From Chryseobacterium shigense (GTDB lineage Bacteria; Bacteroidota; Bacteroidia; Flavobacteriales; Weeksellaceae), in NCBI RefSeq assembly GCF_900156575.1, contig NZ_FTNY01000002.1, positions 825,413 to 889,412 on the forward strand: a DNA stretch of 64,000 nt. Reading direction: 5' to 3'. The notes beneath the pieces were generated by a model that was given only the letters and a program-made list of their open reading frames with translations, was not told the DNA's origin and made no database searches. Numbering within the stretch: position 1 is the first letter of the stretch; every line of letters starts with the position of its first letter. Positions 25,784-33,714 of this stretch are shown in pieces. The position numbers and the translations under genes are program-made.

Positions 25784-26635
25784 ATGAGTAAAAGTATCGA
25801 AGAGTTGAAATCTCTTACTACGCAGATCAGAAGAGACATTTTAAGAATGGTTCACGCGGTCAATTCAGGACACCCGGGTGGAAGTTTAGGCTGTACGGAA
25901 TATTTCACAGCGCTTTACGGGAACGTAATGAATTATCATCTTCCTTTCACGATGAAAGGTAAGAACGAGGATCATTTTTATCTTTCAAACGGACACATTT
26001 CACCGGTTTACTATTCTACTTTAGCGAGATTTGGTTTTTTTCCGGTAGAAGAGCTGAAAACTTTCAGAAAACTGGATTCCAGACTTCAGGGTCACCCCAC
26101 TACTCATGAGGGTCTTCCGGGGATCAGAATCGCTTCAGGATCTCTTGGTCAGGGACTTTCTGTAGCCCTTGGTGTAGCTCAGGGTAAAAAACTGGACGGA
26201 GATCCATCTCTTGTTTACACGCTTCACGGAGACGGTGAACTTCAGGAAGGTCAGGTTTGGGAAGCTTTGATGTATGCTGCCGGTAAGAAAGTGGACAATA
26301 TTATTTCAACAATTGATTACAACGGACGTCAGATCGATGGTGATACGGATGATGTATTGACTTTAGGTGATTTACATGCTAAACTTGAAGCATTCGGATG
26401 GACTGTTTTGGAAGAGAAAAACGGTAATGATCTTGAGGCGGTAATCGCTATCCTTGAGAAAGCAAAAACTGAGACAGGAAAAGGAAAGCCGGTAGTAATC
26501 CTTCTTCATACAGAAATGGGTTATGGTGTAGATTATATGATGGGTTCACACGCTTGGCACGGGAAAGCTCCGAATGATGAGCAGCTGGATACCGCATTCA
26601 AACAATTATATCTGGAAGCTCCTGCTGATTATTAA
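25784..26635 (+). CDS. Transketolase, N-terminal subunit
   Basis: The protein has 283 residues and corresponds to the thiamine-diphosphate pyrophosphate-binding half of transketolase. SGHPGGSLG (about 28-36) provides the catalytic His region. The ThDP motif GDGELQEGQVWEAL followed by IDYNG (GDG-X...-N) binds the Mg2+-diphosphate. It works with the C-terminal subunit encoded 86 bp downstream to move two-carbon units in the pentose phosphate pathway. Split transketolase is common in Bacteroidota and not a mutation. Confidence 0.95.
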   Translation: MSKSIEELKSLTTQIRRDILRMVHAVNSGHPGGSLGCTEYFTALYGNVMNYHLPFTMKGKNEDHFYLSNGHISPVYYSTLARFGFFPVEELKTFRKLDSRLQGHPTTHEGLPGIRIASGSLGQGLSVALGVAQGKKLDGDPSLVYTLHGDGELQEGQVWEALMYAAGKKVDNIISTIDYNGRQIDGDTDDVLTLGDLHAKLEAFGWTVLEEKNGNDLEAVIAILEKAKTETGKGKPVVILLHTEMGYGVDYMMGSHAWHGKAPNDEQLDTAFKQLYLEAPADY

Positions 26636-26721
26636 TAATAAATGATCAATGATCAATGATGGCCGTTTTTAAATCTTTAGACCTATTATTGATCAAATAT
26701 TAAAAACTTTAGTAAAAAAAA

Positions 26722-27669
26722 ATGAAATATACATATACAGAAAAAAAGGATACGCGTTCAGGATTTGGAGCTGGATTAGCAGAACTTGCCGACAAAAACC
26801 CTAATGTAGTGGCACTTTGTGCAGACCTTATCGGTTCTTTGAAAATGGAAAAATTCATTGAAAAAGCACCGGAAAGATTCTTTCAGATAGGGATCGCGGA
26901 GGCTAATATGATGGGAATTGCTGCAGGTTTGAGCATTACAGGAAAAATTCCTTTTACAGGAACTTTCGCGAACTTCTCTACCTCAAGAGTGTATGATCAG
27001 ATCCGTCAGTCAATCGCTTATTCAGGTAAAAATGTAAAGATCTGCGCATCTCACGCTGGTCTTACTTTGGGTGAAGATGGAGCTACTCACCAGGTTCTGG
27101 AAGATATCGGGATGATGAAAATGCTTCCGGGTATGACAGTAATCAACCCATGTGACTACAACCAGACTAAAGCAGCTACGCTTGCTATTGCAGACTTCGA
27201 AGGCCCTGTATATTTAAGATTCGGAAGACCTACAGTTCCAGTATTCATTCCGGAAGATATGCCTTTCGAAATCGGAAAAGGGATTATGCTTCAGGAAGGT
27301 ACTGATGTAACCATCGTTGCAACAGGGCACTTGGTTTGGGAATCTCTGGTAGCCGCTGACGAACTTGAAAAAGAAGGTATTTCTTGTGAGGTGATCAACA
27401 TCCACACCATCAAGCCTCTTGATGAAGAAATCATCTTAAAATCAGTTGAAAAGACAGGAAAGATCGTGACTGCTGAAGAGCACAACTATCTTGGTGGCTT
27501 AGGGGAATCTATCGCGGGAATGCTGGCGAGAAAGAGACCTACAAGACAGGAATTTGTTGCTGTAAATGATACCTTCGGAGAATCTGCAACGCCTGCCGAA
27601 CTGATGAAAAAATATAAAATCGACGCTGCTGCGGTGAAAGAAGCGGTGAAGAGAATTTTAGATAAGTAA
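26722..27669 (+). CDS. Transketolase, C-terminal subunit
   Basis: The protein has 315 residues and comprises the pyrimidine-binding domain (GIAEANMMGIAAGL with the catalytic Glu, about residues 60-73; TFANFSTSRVYDQIRQS) and the C-terminal domain (EEHNYLGGLGESIAGML). It is the partner of the upstream subunit. The 86-bp gap between them contains a short ATGATCAATGATCAATGAT repeat rather than a promoter, so the two are probably one transcript. A strong terminator follows. Confidence 0.95.
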   Translation: MKYTYTEKKDTRSGFGAGLAELADKNPNVVALCADLIGSLKMEKFIEKAPERFFQIGIAEANMMGIAAGLSITGKIPFTGTFANFSTSRVYDQIRQSIAYSGKNVKICASHAGLTLGEDGATHQVLEDIGMMKMLPGMTVINPCDYNQTKAATLAIADFEGPVYLRFGRPTVPVFIPEDMPFEIGKGIMLQEGTDVTIVATGHLVWESLVAADELEKEGISCEVINIHTIKPLDEEIILKSVEKTGKIVTAEEHNYLGGLGESIAGMLARKRPTRQEFVAVNDTFGESATPAELMKKYKIDAAAVKEAVKRILDK

Positions 27670-27690
27670 GATAAGCTATATCATATAACT

Positions 27691-27730
27691 AAGCTCGGGC
27701 TGTTTCTTTGAAACAGCCCGAGTTGTTTTA
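27691..27730 (+). terminator. Intrinsic terminator of the transketolase operon
   Basis: A 13-bp perfect stem CTCGGGCTGTTTC / GAAACAGCCCGAG with a 3-nt loop is followed by TTGTTTT. Confidence 0.9.
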
Positions 27731-27798
27731 CCACCCCATAAGATCTTTGTTTTACCACCCCGTCAAATCTTTGATTTGCCACCCCTCCGGAGGAGGGG
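27725..27798. repeat. Direct repeats of a 24-bp ACCACCCC unit ending in a GC hairpin
   Basis: Units at 27725-27748 and 27749-27772 (GTTTTACCACCCC then a variable 4 bp and ATCTTT) are adjacent. A third, partial GATTTGCCACCCC continues into the hairpin CCCCTCC / GGAGGGG. It is non-coding and fills most of the gap before the next, convergent genes. Confidence 0.7.
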
Positions 27799-27860
27799 AA
27801 TGGTCGCAGTACTTATTTTGACGCTGATAAGTAAGGCAGGTCTTTCTATACCTAAGCTGA

Positions 27861-28373
27861 TTATTGAGGTCTATTGATCGGAATATCTAGCCCATCAAGT
27901 ACCGGATACAATATATTTTTCAAAAATTCATCTTCTTTTATTCTGGATGATTTTGAACCTGAAAAATAGCTGCTGATCCTGTAGTTTTTCACAAACTGGT
28001 TTCTTTTTTTTCCGATAACATAGTAATATCCTCCGCTTTCATCATTAATGAAATAGGTCATCTCATCAAAGTTCATGATTTTTTTGGTAAGAAATCGTTT
28101 CCTGTAGATGCTCCTTTCCCTTTTATCAAAAATGTATTTTACAGGAACTTTGAAGATAAGATCCCATAGAAAATAAACCATGTAGATCACCCATATAACA
28201 GAAGCAATGGTAAATGCATTTTCAGACAGTATATTTCTGAAATAATACAGCACCGGAACGGCGAGAATATCAGCGCCCAGCCACCATTTTAAAGTATGCA
28301 GAAAGTTGTAATCAGGCATAAAACTTATTTCACTTCCGTTATCCTCAAATTTATATCGGTCTTTGGTATTCAT
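27861..28373 (-). CDS. Membrane protein of unknown function
   Basis: The protein has 170 residues. Two membrane helices lie close together (about 30-75, LKWWLGADILAVPVLYYF and IASVIWVIYMVYFLW) followed by a mostly beta C-terminal domain facing the cytosol (FDKRERSIYRKRFL). The layout resembles PH-domain-like membrane proteins. It overlaps the upstream 154-aa gene by 4 bp (ATGA), and both proteins share the same topology, so they may be distant paralogues or subunits. No known family. Confidence 0.75.
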   Translation of the reverse strand: MNTKDRYKFEDNGSEISFMPDYNFLHTLKWWLGADILAVPVLYYFRNILSENAFTIASVIWVIYMVYFLWDLIFKVPVKYIFDKRERSIYRKRFLTKKIMNFDEMTYFINDESGGYYYVIGKKRNQFVKNYRISSYFSGSKSSRIKEDEFLKNILYPVLDGLDIPINRPQ

Positions 28374-28834
28374 CGCATGTTTTCATTTAGTCCCATGATA
28401 TCTTCAGTTTCATTGACCATTTTCTGGATGCTTTTATGAGTAAGAGCCTGCCCTATCATAAATTTCTGCTCTTTCCCATTCACCTCAAAATAAATATTCA
28501 GGAATACATTGGTTGTTATAAATCCAAGGTACTTCATCGCCAGCACCTGAAAATGAGTAAACTCCTGAAAAGAATAGGTCTTTGAAGCAACAAAAACACT
28601 TGGTTTGCAGGTAATGGTCTGCTGTTGCGTATCAATCACAAACTTTTTGGCAAAGAAATTCGCGATGATCAGTGCTCCAAGAGCCACCAGGAATAAGCCC
28701 AGTAAAGGAATGTTATTTTTATAAGAGATTCCTGCAACCACGAACATAATGATGGCCAATACAAAGCTAAATATTGGCTGGTTTTTAAAAGTATAAAAGT
28801 TTCCTTCTTTTTTGTAAAATTGATAAGTGTTCAT
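28370..28834 (-). CDS. Membrane protein of unknown function
   Basis: The protein has 154 residues. A helical hairpin of two membrane segments (about 22-60, FSFVLAIIMFVVAGISY and LLGLFLVALGALIIANFF) precedes a beta-rich domain (FVIDTQQQTITCKPSVFVASKTYSF). The topology is the same as the downstream 170-aa protein, to which it is translationally coupled. It lies 25 bp after a 187-aa acidic protein gene. The function is unknown. Confidence 0.75.
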   Translation of the reverse strand: MNTYQFYKKEGNFYTFKNQPIFSFVLAIIMFVVAGISYKNNIPLLGLFLVALGALIIANFFAKKFVIDTQQQTITCKPSVFVASKTYSFQEFTHFQVLAMKYLGFITTNVFLNIYFEVNGKEQKFMIGQALTHKSIQKMVNETEDIMGLNENMR

Positions 28835-28859
28835 AATAAATAGTGATGTATTTTAATGT

Positions 28860-29423
28860 TTAATTATTTGATTGGGATGTATACCGTTCTGCTATCTCAT
28901 CGTCATTAATCGTTTTGAATGTACCCAGATCTGTTTTGAAGTAGGTGTCATGTACTGAAAAATAAGCATCTGCCCTGATTTCTGCCTGTGCTGAAGCTTC
29001 TTTCCAGCATGTACAGAACCAGTCTTCAAACAATTCGTATTTTTCTTCGTTATATTCATCCCATAAGTCATCGAAATCCTCTTCGTCCTCATGGCAATCC
29101 TGAAATTCTGAAGCTGCAATTCCTATATTTTCAGGCAGAAATGAGTTCCAATCTGCGCTTCCCCCTGTCTGTTTTTTTCTTTGACTTGGAAGCTTAAGGA
29201 TGTCTGTAATGATTTCTCCGTTTTTATCTACAGCCCAGGCTACGATGTCAAGATAATCATACTCATATTCAAAATACAGAGCTTTGATATCCACTTTACC
29301 GTTGCCTTCAAGATAGTCTATATTTTCTCCTTTAAGAATTTGTACAATATCTTTAATAAGCTGTTTTTTAGTTTCTTCAAGGTGCTTTTTTAACTCAGAA
29401 TTGAGTTCTTCGAGGTCTTGCAT
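28860..29423 (-). CDS. Acidic hypothetical protein, first gene of a three-gene operon
   Basis: The protein has 187 residues, strongly acidic. It begins with an amphipathic helix (LEELNSELKKHLEETKKQL), followed by ALYFEYEYDYLDIVAWAVDKNGEI and a Glu/Asp-rich segment with DEEDFDDLWDEYNEEKYELFEDW. The style recalls small cytosolic immunity or DUF4303-like proteins, but I cannot assign it. It leads the two membrane-protein genes. The 300 bp upstream (29424-29723) are gene-free and very AT-rich. Confidence 0.7.
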   Translation of the reverse strand: MQDLEELNSELKKHLEETKKQLIKDIVQILKGENIDYLEGNGKVDIKALYFEYEYDYLDIVAWAVDKNGEIITDILKLPSQRKKQTGGSADWNSFLPENIGIAASEFQDCHEDEEDFDDLWDEYNEEKYELFEDWFCTCWKEASAQAEIRADAYFSVHDTYFKTDLGTFKTINDDEIAERYTSQSNN

Positions 29424-29723
29424 ACGCCGATTTTGTGATTTTGGTTTTGATGATGGGGCTCAATATACAAAAATAGATGAAAAAAATAAATCTTTTGAAC
29501 GTCATCTGCTGGTGATATATCCTAATTTTTATGTATGTATCATCCGCCATTACTGCATACAAATGAGAGATTCCGGCATTTCTTTAATGATTAAGTTTTA
29601 CGACTTATATACTATACACCATTTTTAAATATTGATAAAATTTTACGATACAGGTGTTTTTAGGGATCTTTTTCACTATGTACAGCACAACTTTTAGTCC
29701 AAAAAAAATAGCAACAAATTGAC

Positions 29724-29896
29724 AAATAAAATCCCACTAAAGGGATTTATTTATTGATAGTTTTGAAATCATCAACGTTGATTGAGAATTCTGCTTTCAA
29801 CCCATAAGTGTACAGTATGGGATGGAATACAGAATAACAAAACCCATGTCAGGGTTTATATGACAACATAAATATCAATTAAAAAATTATTCAATT
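29724..29896 (+). promoter_or_regulatory. Probable promoter and structured leader of the RiPP precursor
   Basis: The region holds a hairpin AAATCCC / GGGATTT (about 29729-29748), a -7-like box TAGTTTTG (29758-29765), the palindrome TCAACGTTGA (29772-29781) and a second hairpin AAACCC / GGGTTT (29840-29857). If the box is used, the leader is about 125 nt long. The palindrome could be an operator. The -33 element is unclear. Confidence 0.4.
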
Positions 29897-30109
29897 ATGA
29901 AAAAGCTTCAAGGAATGAAGAACGGCTTTTCTTCATTAGAAAACAAAGAACTTAAAAATCTGCAGGCTATCCGTGGAGGAGATGATTCAGCACGAACCTC
30001 AGAATCCACTGCTTGTGGAAACAATTGCTCAGATACCGCATACTATAAAGACGGTAAGAAGACAATGACCTTAGTGGTTGAAGGAGCCAACCCAACTGCT
30101 CCTTATTAA
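29897..30109 (+). CDS. Graspetide-type RiPP precursor peptide with Gly-Gly leader
   Basis: The peptide has 70 residues. The leader MKKLQGMKNGFSSLENKELK continues to NLQAIRGG, with the double glycine at 27-28, as in the GG-Bacteroidales precursor families. The predicted core (29-70) is rich in Ser/Thr and Asp/Glu (DDSARTSESTACGNNCSDTA), as needed for side-chain ester links made by ATP-grasp ligases. It also has two Cys and a C-terminal TLVVEGANPTAPY stretch. It is the first gene of a cluster with an ATP-grasp ligase and a SPASM protein. The mature product and cleavage site are unknown. Confidence 0.85.
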   Translation: MKKLQGMKNGFSSLENKELKNLQAIRGGDDSARTSESTACGNNCSDTAYYKDGKKTMTLVVEGANPTAPY

Positions 30110-30118
30110 ATGATGCAG

Positions 30119-30150
30119 CACAAACAGGACTATCTATGGTCCTGTTTGTT
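30119..30150 (+). terminator. Hairpin between precursor and maturation genes (probable attenuator)
   Basis: The stem CAAACAGGAC / GTCCTGTTTG with a 7-nt loop is followed by TTT. Lying between the precursor and the enzyme genes, it would yield much precursor mRNA and little full-length mRNA, as is common in RiPP clusters. Confidence 0.7.
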
Positions 30151-30200
30151 TACCTAATCAGCAGGTACTGCTTAAATACTTATAATAACAATTTCTGAAT

Positions 30201-31097
30201 ATGAGACACAATCAAAATATCAGATGTATACATCTGAGTTCTCTACTAATCTGCTTTCTCTTTTACTGCTGTAAAAGCAGGGATTATATTACATATTATA
30301 ATAAGGTGAACGAAATTGACAGCATCTACAGAGTGGCCAAACAGCCTGAAAAAGCGATAAAAAAATACAAAAAACTGTTCAGGAAATACCGCCCCCTTAA
30401 TCAGGAGCGTATAGAAGAATATGAAAACTATATAAGGAGTTCGGATAAGTACGGCAAAAATTTTGGAGGACAAAAAAGCCTTTATCGGCTTATTCCCTTA
30501 ATTGCACCTTACTGGAGATATAAAAAGGAAGATAAAGAATTCATTAAGCTTTATAAAAAATATGGAATAGACAGTGTGAACATAGAGCAGGCAGTTGCCC
30601 GATGGGAAAGTAAGCATGACAAAATACTGATTGACTCTTTTGTCATTGCATTTGCCCGGGATCAATATGGAGAGCGCATTAATAATTCTGATCGCGTTGA
30701 AAATGACCTGAAAAATGCTGAACTATTGAAATGGACTTTTGAAAATCATGGCTACCCTTCCATGCAGAAAATAGGTTTATACCATAAGGATACTTTTATG
30801 CCGATGAGTGTATTATTACTGCATATGGCAGATTATGATGAATACTACCCGTATTTCAAAACAAAAATACTAGAGTATGTAAGGTCAGGGGAATGCCCTC
30901 CAGTCCATTATGCTGCTATGGTAGACCGAAATAATATTCATCACAAAATTCCTTATACCTATGGCGTTTACCAAGGGTATCAAAATATAAAAGATTCAGC
31001 GAAAGTAAACCGCAACAGAAAGAGTATAGGATTACCAAGCTTGAAATATCGAAATAAAATAGCAAAAGACTTTTCTGATAGCCTGAAAACCAAATGA
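30201..31097 (+). CDS. DUF6624-like lipoprotein in the RiPP cluster
   Basis: The protein has 298 residues. A signal-like start ends in FYCC (Cys23 or Cys24), a non-standard lipobox. The middle contains a helical Lys-rich part. The C-terminal half (about 160-285) has the DUF6624 pattern: NHGYPSMQKIG, MSVLLLHMADYDEYYPYF, YAAMVDRNN, and YGVYQGYQ with SIGLPSLKYR. DUF6624 proteins are of unknown function. Its stop overlaps the ATG of the ATP-grasp gene by 4 bp, so it is a coupled member of the cluster. It may serve peptide export, processing or self-protection; this is inference. Confidence 0.75.
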   Translation: MRHNQNIRCIHLSSLLICFLFYCCKSRDYITYYNKVNEIDSIYRVAKQPEKAIKKYKKLFRKYRPLNQERIEEYENYIRSSDKYGKNFGGQKSLYRLIPLIAPYWRYKKEDKEFIKLYKKYGIDSVNIEQAVARWESKHDKILIDSFVIAFARDQYGERINNSDRVENDLKNAELLKWTFENHGYPSMQKIGLYHKDTFMPMSVLLLHMADYDEYYPYFKTKILEYVRSGECPPVHYAAMVDRNNIHHKIPYTYGVYQGYQNIKDSAKVNRNRKSIGLPSLKYRNKIAKDFSDSLKTK

Positions 31098-31996
31098 TAC
31101 TGATAATTTCTGATAATAATGACCGTACAACGATAGAAGTGATCCGCTGGCTGGTCTCTATGGACAAGAATTTTATTCTTATCAATGATGATGAATTTTT
31201 CGAAATAAAAGTCGATAAAAAAAGATTTCTTCTCCAAAGCGAAAACAAAGCTTTTTTTCTTGATGAAATTGAAAGTATGTGGTACAGAAGAGGTGGGCTG
31301 CAGTTTAAGCGCCTGCAATATCATAATGATTCTATTAATATCCATATGAATGAAGCCCAGCACTGGCTGGAAGACTATGTACTTACCACTTTAGAATCAA
31401 GAAGACATGTGAATAAGCAAAGTAACAGTCATGTCAACAAACTTTTGGTCCTGGAATATGCACGAAAGGCAGGGATGCAGGTTCCACAATACTTTTTAGC
31501 AGAAAATACCGATGATGTTATTCTGAACAGGACCATTACCAAATCGATCACTGGTAATGTAATATTGGATAATATCTCTGAAAAACGGGATGGAATTATG
31601 TATACCACCATCATCAGGGAAAAAGAGAAAAAGCCGTTTTTCACTTCTTTTTTCCAGGAAAAAATAGAAAAGGATTTTGAAATAAGAACTTTTTATTTAA
31701 ACGGTGAGTGCTTCTCCATGGCTATTTTTTCCCAAAATGATGAGCAGACTCAAACAGATTTCAGAAAGTATAATGATGAAAAACCCAATAGAAATATAAG
31801 GTATAACCTTCCGAAGGAGGTAGAAATGAAGATTCAAAAGCTGATGAAACTACTGGATCTTAATTGTGGTTCTCTGGATTTTATCAAAAGTGGCGAGGTA
31901 TATTATTTTCTGGAGGTGAATCCCGTAGGACAATTTGCTAATGTAGCTTATCATTGTAATTATCCCTTGTTTAAAAAAATTGCTGATTATTTATGA
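31094..31996 (+). CDS. gwsG: Grasp-with-spasm ATP-grasp peptide ligase
   Basis: The protein has 300 residues, close to microviridin/graspetide ligases. An N-terminal pre-ATP-grasp domain ends in WYRRGG (Tyr64-Arg66), the YRR core-recognition motif of graspetide ligases. The ATP-grasp domain follows, with Lys-containing VNKLLVLEYARKAGMQVP, and Mg2+ ligands Asp262 in SLDFIKSG plus Glu274 and Asn276 in FLEVNPVGQF. It should use ATP to activate Asp/Glu side chains of the precursor and form esters or amides with Ser/Thr/Lys. It is translationally coupled at both ends (4-bp overlaps). Confidence 0.92.
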   Translation: MILIISDNNDRTTIEVIRWLVSMDKNFILINDDEFFEIKVDKKRFLLQSENKAFFLDEIESMWYRRGGLQFKRLQYHNDSINIHMNEAQHWLEDYVLTTLESRRHVNKQSNSHVNKLLVLEYARKAGMQVPQYFLAENTDDVILNRTITKSITGNVILDNISEKRDGIMYTTIIREKEKKPFFTSFFQEKIEKDFEIRTFYLNGECFSMAIFSQNDEQTQTDFRKYNDEKPNRNIRYNLPKEVEMKIQKLMKLLDLNCGSLDFIKSGEVYYFLEVNPVGQFANVAYHCNYPLFKKIADYL

Positions 31997-32175
31997 AAGA
32001 AAATTTCGGAGAAAAAAATAAGCTGTCTTTATCATTCAAACACATGGAATATTTTAAACATAAAAATCCTAAAAAGATCGATAGCAACACCTTATGTGTA
32101 CTGAAAAGTAAAAAATATCAAAGTACCTTTTATGTTAGGGAAAAACCTGTAAAACCATTGATCCGGCTGTTATGA
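31993..32175 (+). CDS. Basic small protein between gwsG and the SPASM gene
   Basis: The protein has 60 residues, very rich in Lys (about 13) with few acids: SFKHMEYFKHKNPKK, then SNTLCVLKSKKYQSTFYVREK. It has no Gly-Gly leader motif and no membrane segment. It starts within the end of gwsG (ATGA) and overlaps the next gene by 4 bp, so it is kept in a strict translation chain. It could be a leader-binding helper of the maturation enzymes or a second substrate peptide; neither is shown. Confidence 0.7.
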   Translation: MKENFGEKNKLSLSFKHMEYFKHKNPKKIDSNTLCVLKSKKYQSTFYVREKPVKPLIRLL

Positions 32176-33251
32176 GATATTTCAATTTGTTTTCCAATAT
32201 AGTAGTTACCAAAGGACCCACCAGAATTCTCATCTCTGATCTTCAAAGGAATGTATCGGAACTCTATCCTCTGGAATTATATGAATGTTTAGAAGAGCTA
32301 AAGCACAATGCTCTAGAAGATATCGTGAAGAAATATGATGACGAATCTCAACCGTTTATTCAGGAATATGTAGATCTCCTGCTGGAAAAGGAATACGGAT
32401 TTATTACGGAAAACAGCTGGGATGAACAATTCCCGCCTATCTCCTATGAATATGATGAACCCAGCCTTCTGACAGAAATTTTTATAGACTTATCAGACAT
32501 TTCTATATTGAAAAATATAAGGATGTCGGTAGAAAACCTTAGAATAAAACATTTGGTCATTTACAGTCAAAAAAAATTAGCAGCACAGGATTTTATAGAG
32601 ATTGATGCAATCTTCGCCGCATCAGTAGCATGCGGAATAGAAATTTATGCGCCATTTCACAAAGAGGTAGATCAACTCTTCATACATACTCTTCATGAGA
32701 ATACAGAACGAATATATCAGATTGTTTATTATAACTGTGAAAGAAAAGCTTTTAATATAAAAGATGAATTCAGATTTCGCGTGCATTTTGTAGAAGAAGA
32801 GATCAAAATATCCTCCTGCGGCAAAGTAGATCTTAAATATTTCAACACCAACCTTCCGAAAGTTTCAGAAGCACTCAACTACAATTCCTGCCTTCATAAA
32901 AAAATAGGCATAGATTATAACGGTAATATTAAAAACTGTCCGCTCATGGCTGATCATTTTGGAAATATCAACGACGTGAGTCTTGAAGAAGCTCTGATGA
33001 AACCCGGATTTAAAAAATACTGGACCATCACCAAAGACAAGATAGAAGTCTGCAAAGACTGTGAATTCAGGTATATCTGTACCGATTGCCGAGCTTATAC
33101 GGAGCGGACCCATCAAGACACCAATGGATCAGACCTTTCAAAGCCCTTAAAATGCGGTTACGACCCTTATACAGGGCAATGGGAAGCATGGAGTGAGAAC
33201 CCGCTGAAACAGCAGGCTTTACATTTTTACACGCAACAATTAAAAACTTAA
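32172..33251 (+). CDS. gwsS: Grasp-with-spasm SPASM-domain peptide maturase, no radical-SAM motif
   Basis: The protein has 359 residues. The C-terminal third is a SPASM domain with Cys240, Cys256, Cys294, Cys297, Cys303, Cys306 and Cys328 (C-X15-C, then C-X2-C-X5-C-X2-C-X21-C), which normally holds one or two auxiliary 4Fe-4S clusters. The N-terminal 230 residues lack the CX3CX2C motif that binds the radical-SAM cluster, although they have the size of a worn TIM barrel (IDLSDISILKNIRM, IKHLVIYSQKKL). This matches the TIGR04193-type partner of ATP-grasp ligases. It may recognise or hold the peptide rather than do radical chemistry. Confidence 0.88.
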   Translation: MRYFNLFSNIVVTKGPTRILISDLQRNVSELYPLELYECLEELKHNALEDIVKKYDDESQPFIQEYVDLLLEKEYGFITENSWDEQFPPISYEYDEPSLLTEIFIDLSDISILKNIRMSVENLRIKHLVIYSQKKLAAQDFIEIDAIFAASVACGIEIYAPFHKEVDQLFIHTLHENTERIYQIVYYNCERKAFNIKDEFRFRVHFVEEEIKISSCGKVDLKYFNTNLPKVSEALNYNSCLHKKIGIDYNGNIKNCPLMADHFGNINDVSLEEALMKPGFKKYWTITKDKIEVCKDCEFRYICTDCRAYTERTHQDTNGSDLSKPLKCGYDPYTGQWEAWSENPLKQQALHFYTQQLKT

Positions 33252-33267
33252 ATATCCGGAATGATTC

Positions 33268-33645
33268 TTATCTGAAAAATTTCCATTTGGGTATAATGGC
33301 AAGCATTCCAAAGCCTGTAAACAGAAAAAGATTGGTCACATCCGTATACAAAAATGTAGACAGGTAATAGTTATGCATAAAGAAATGCAGGACCAGCAGT
33401 GCCGGAAACATAAAGATGCCTATTTTTCTGTAGAAAAACATCAGAATCAGCCCGATCATCATCAGGACATCAATGGAAAAGATAACAAAAAAGTACCATC
33501 TCGGGATCTGAAGAAACTCATGCTGGAGATATTCATCCACATCTATTCCAAGCCCCATAATTGTGAACAGCATCAATGCTGCAAATGCTAAAATAAAGCC
33601 CCATCCTTTCTTTGGATCCTCGTCAAAGTAACTGTATTCTTCCAT
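33268..33645 (-). CDS. Four-helix membrane protein of unknown function
   Basis: The protein has 125 residues. It opens with an acidic cytosolic MEEYSYFDEDPKKGWGF, then four hydrophobic stretches (about 17-36, 47-67, 73-90, 103-118). No known family. It converges on the RiPP cluster, ending 16 bp from the SPASM gene stop, so it is probably not part of it. A TATTTTTG box lies only 5 bp before its ATG, suggesting a leaderless transcript. Confidence 0.75.
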   Translation of the reverse strand: MEEYSYFDEDPKKGWGFILAFAALMLFTIMGLGIDVDEYLQHEFLQIPRWYFFVIFSIDVLMMIGLILMFFYRKIGIFMFPALLVLHFFMHNYYLSTFLYTDVTNLFLFTGFGMLAIIPKWKFFR

Positions 33646-33650
33646 AGGTA

Positions 33651-33658
33651 CAAAAATA
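33651..33658 (-). promoter_or_regulatory. -7 box (TATTTTTG) 5 bp before an ATG
   Basis: The minus strand reads TATTTTTG, then 5 bp, then ATG at 33645. It abuts the lrp terminator palindrome. Confidence 0.45.
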
Positions 33659-33689
33659 AAGAACTTATGAATATATTCATAAGTTCTTT
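33658..33689 (-). terminator. Terminator of the Lrp gene: perfect 32-bp palindrome
   Basis: Two 16-nt halves (starting AAAGAACTTATGAATA) are exactly complementary. On the minus strand TTTATTTTTG follows. It lies 25 bp after the lrp stop. Confidence 0.85.
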
Positions 33690-33714
33690 GGTATATATTC
33701 GTTTAGAATTTGAA

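Noticed and set aside
25784..27669. A transketolase gene broken into two by mutation
   Set aside because: Both halves are complete domains with separate starts; split transketolase is normal in this phylum.
29897..30109. Bacteriocin of the classical double-glycine type
   Set aside because: The neighbouring ATP-grasp and SPASM genes and the absence of a peptidase-ABC exporter point to a graspetide-type precursor instead.
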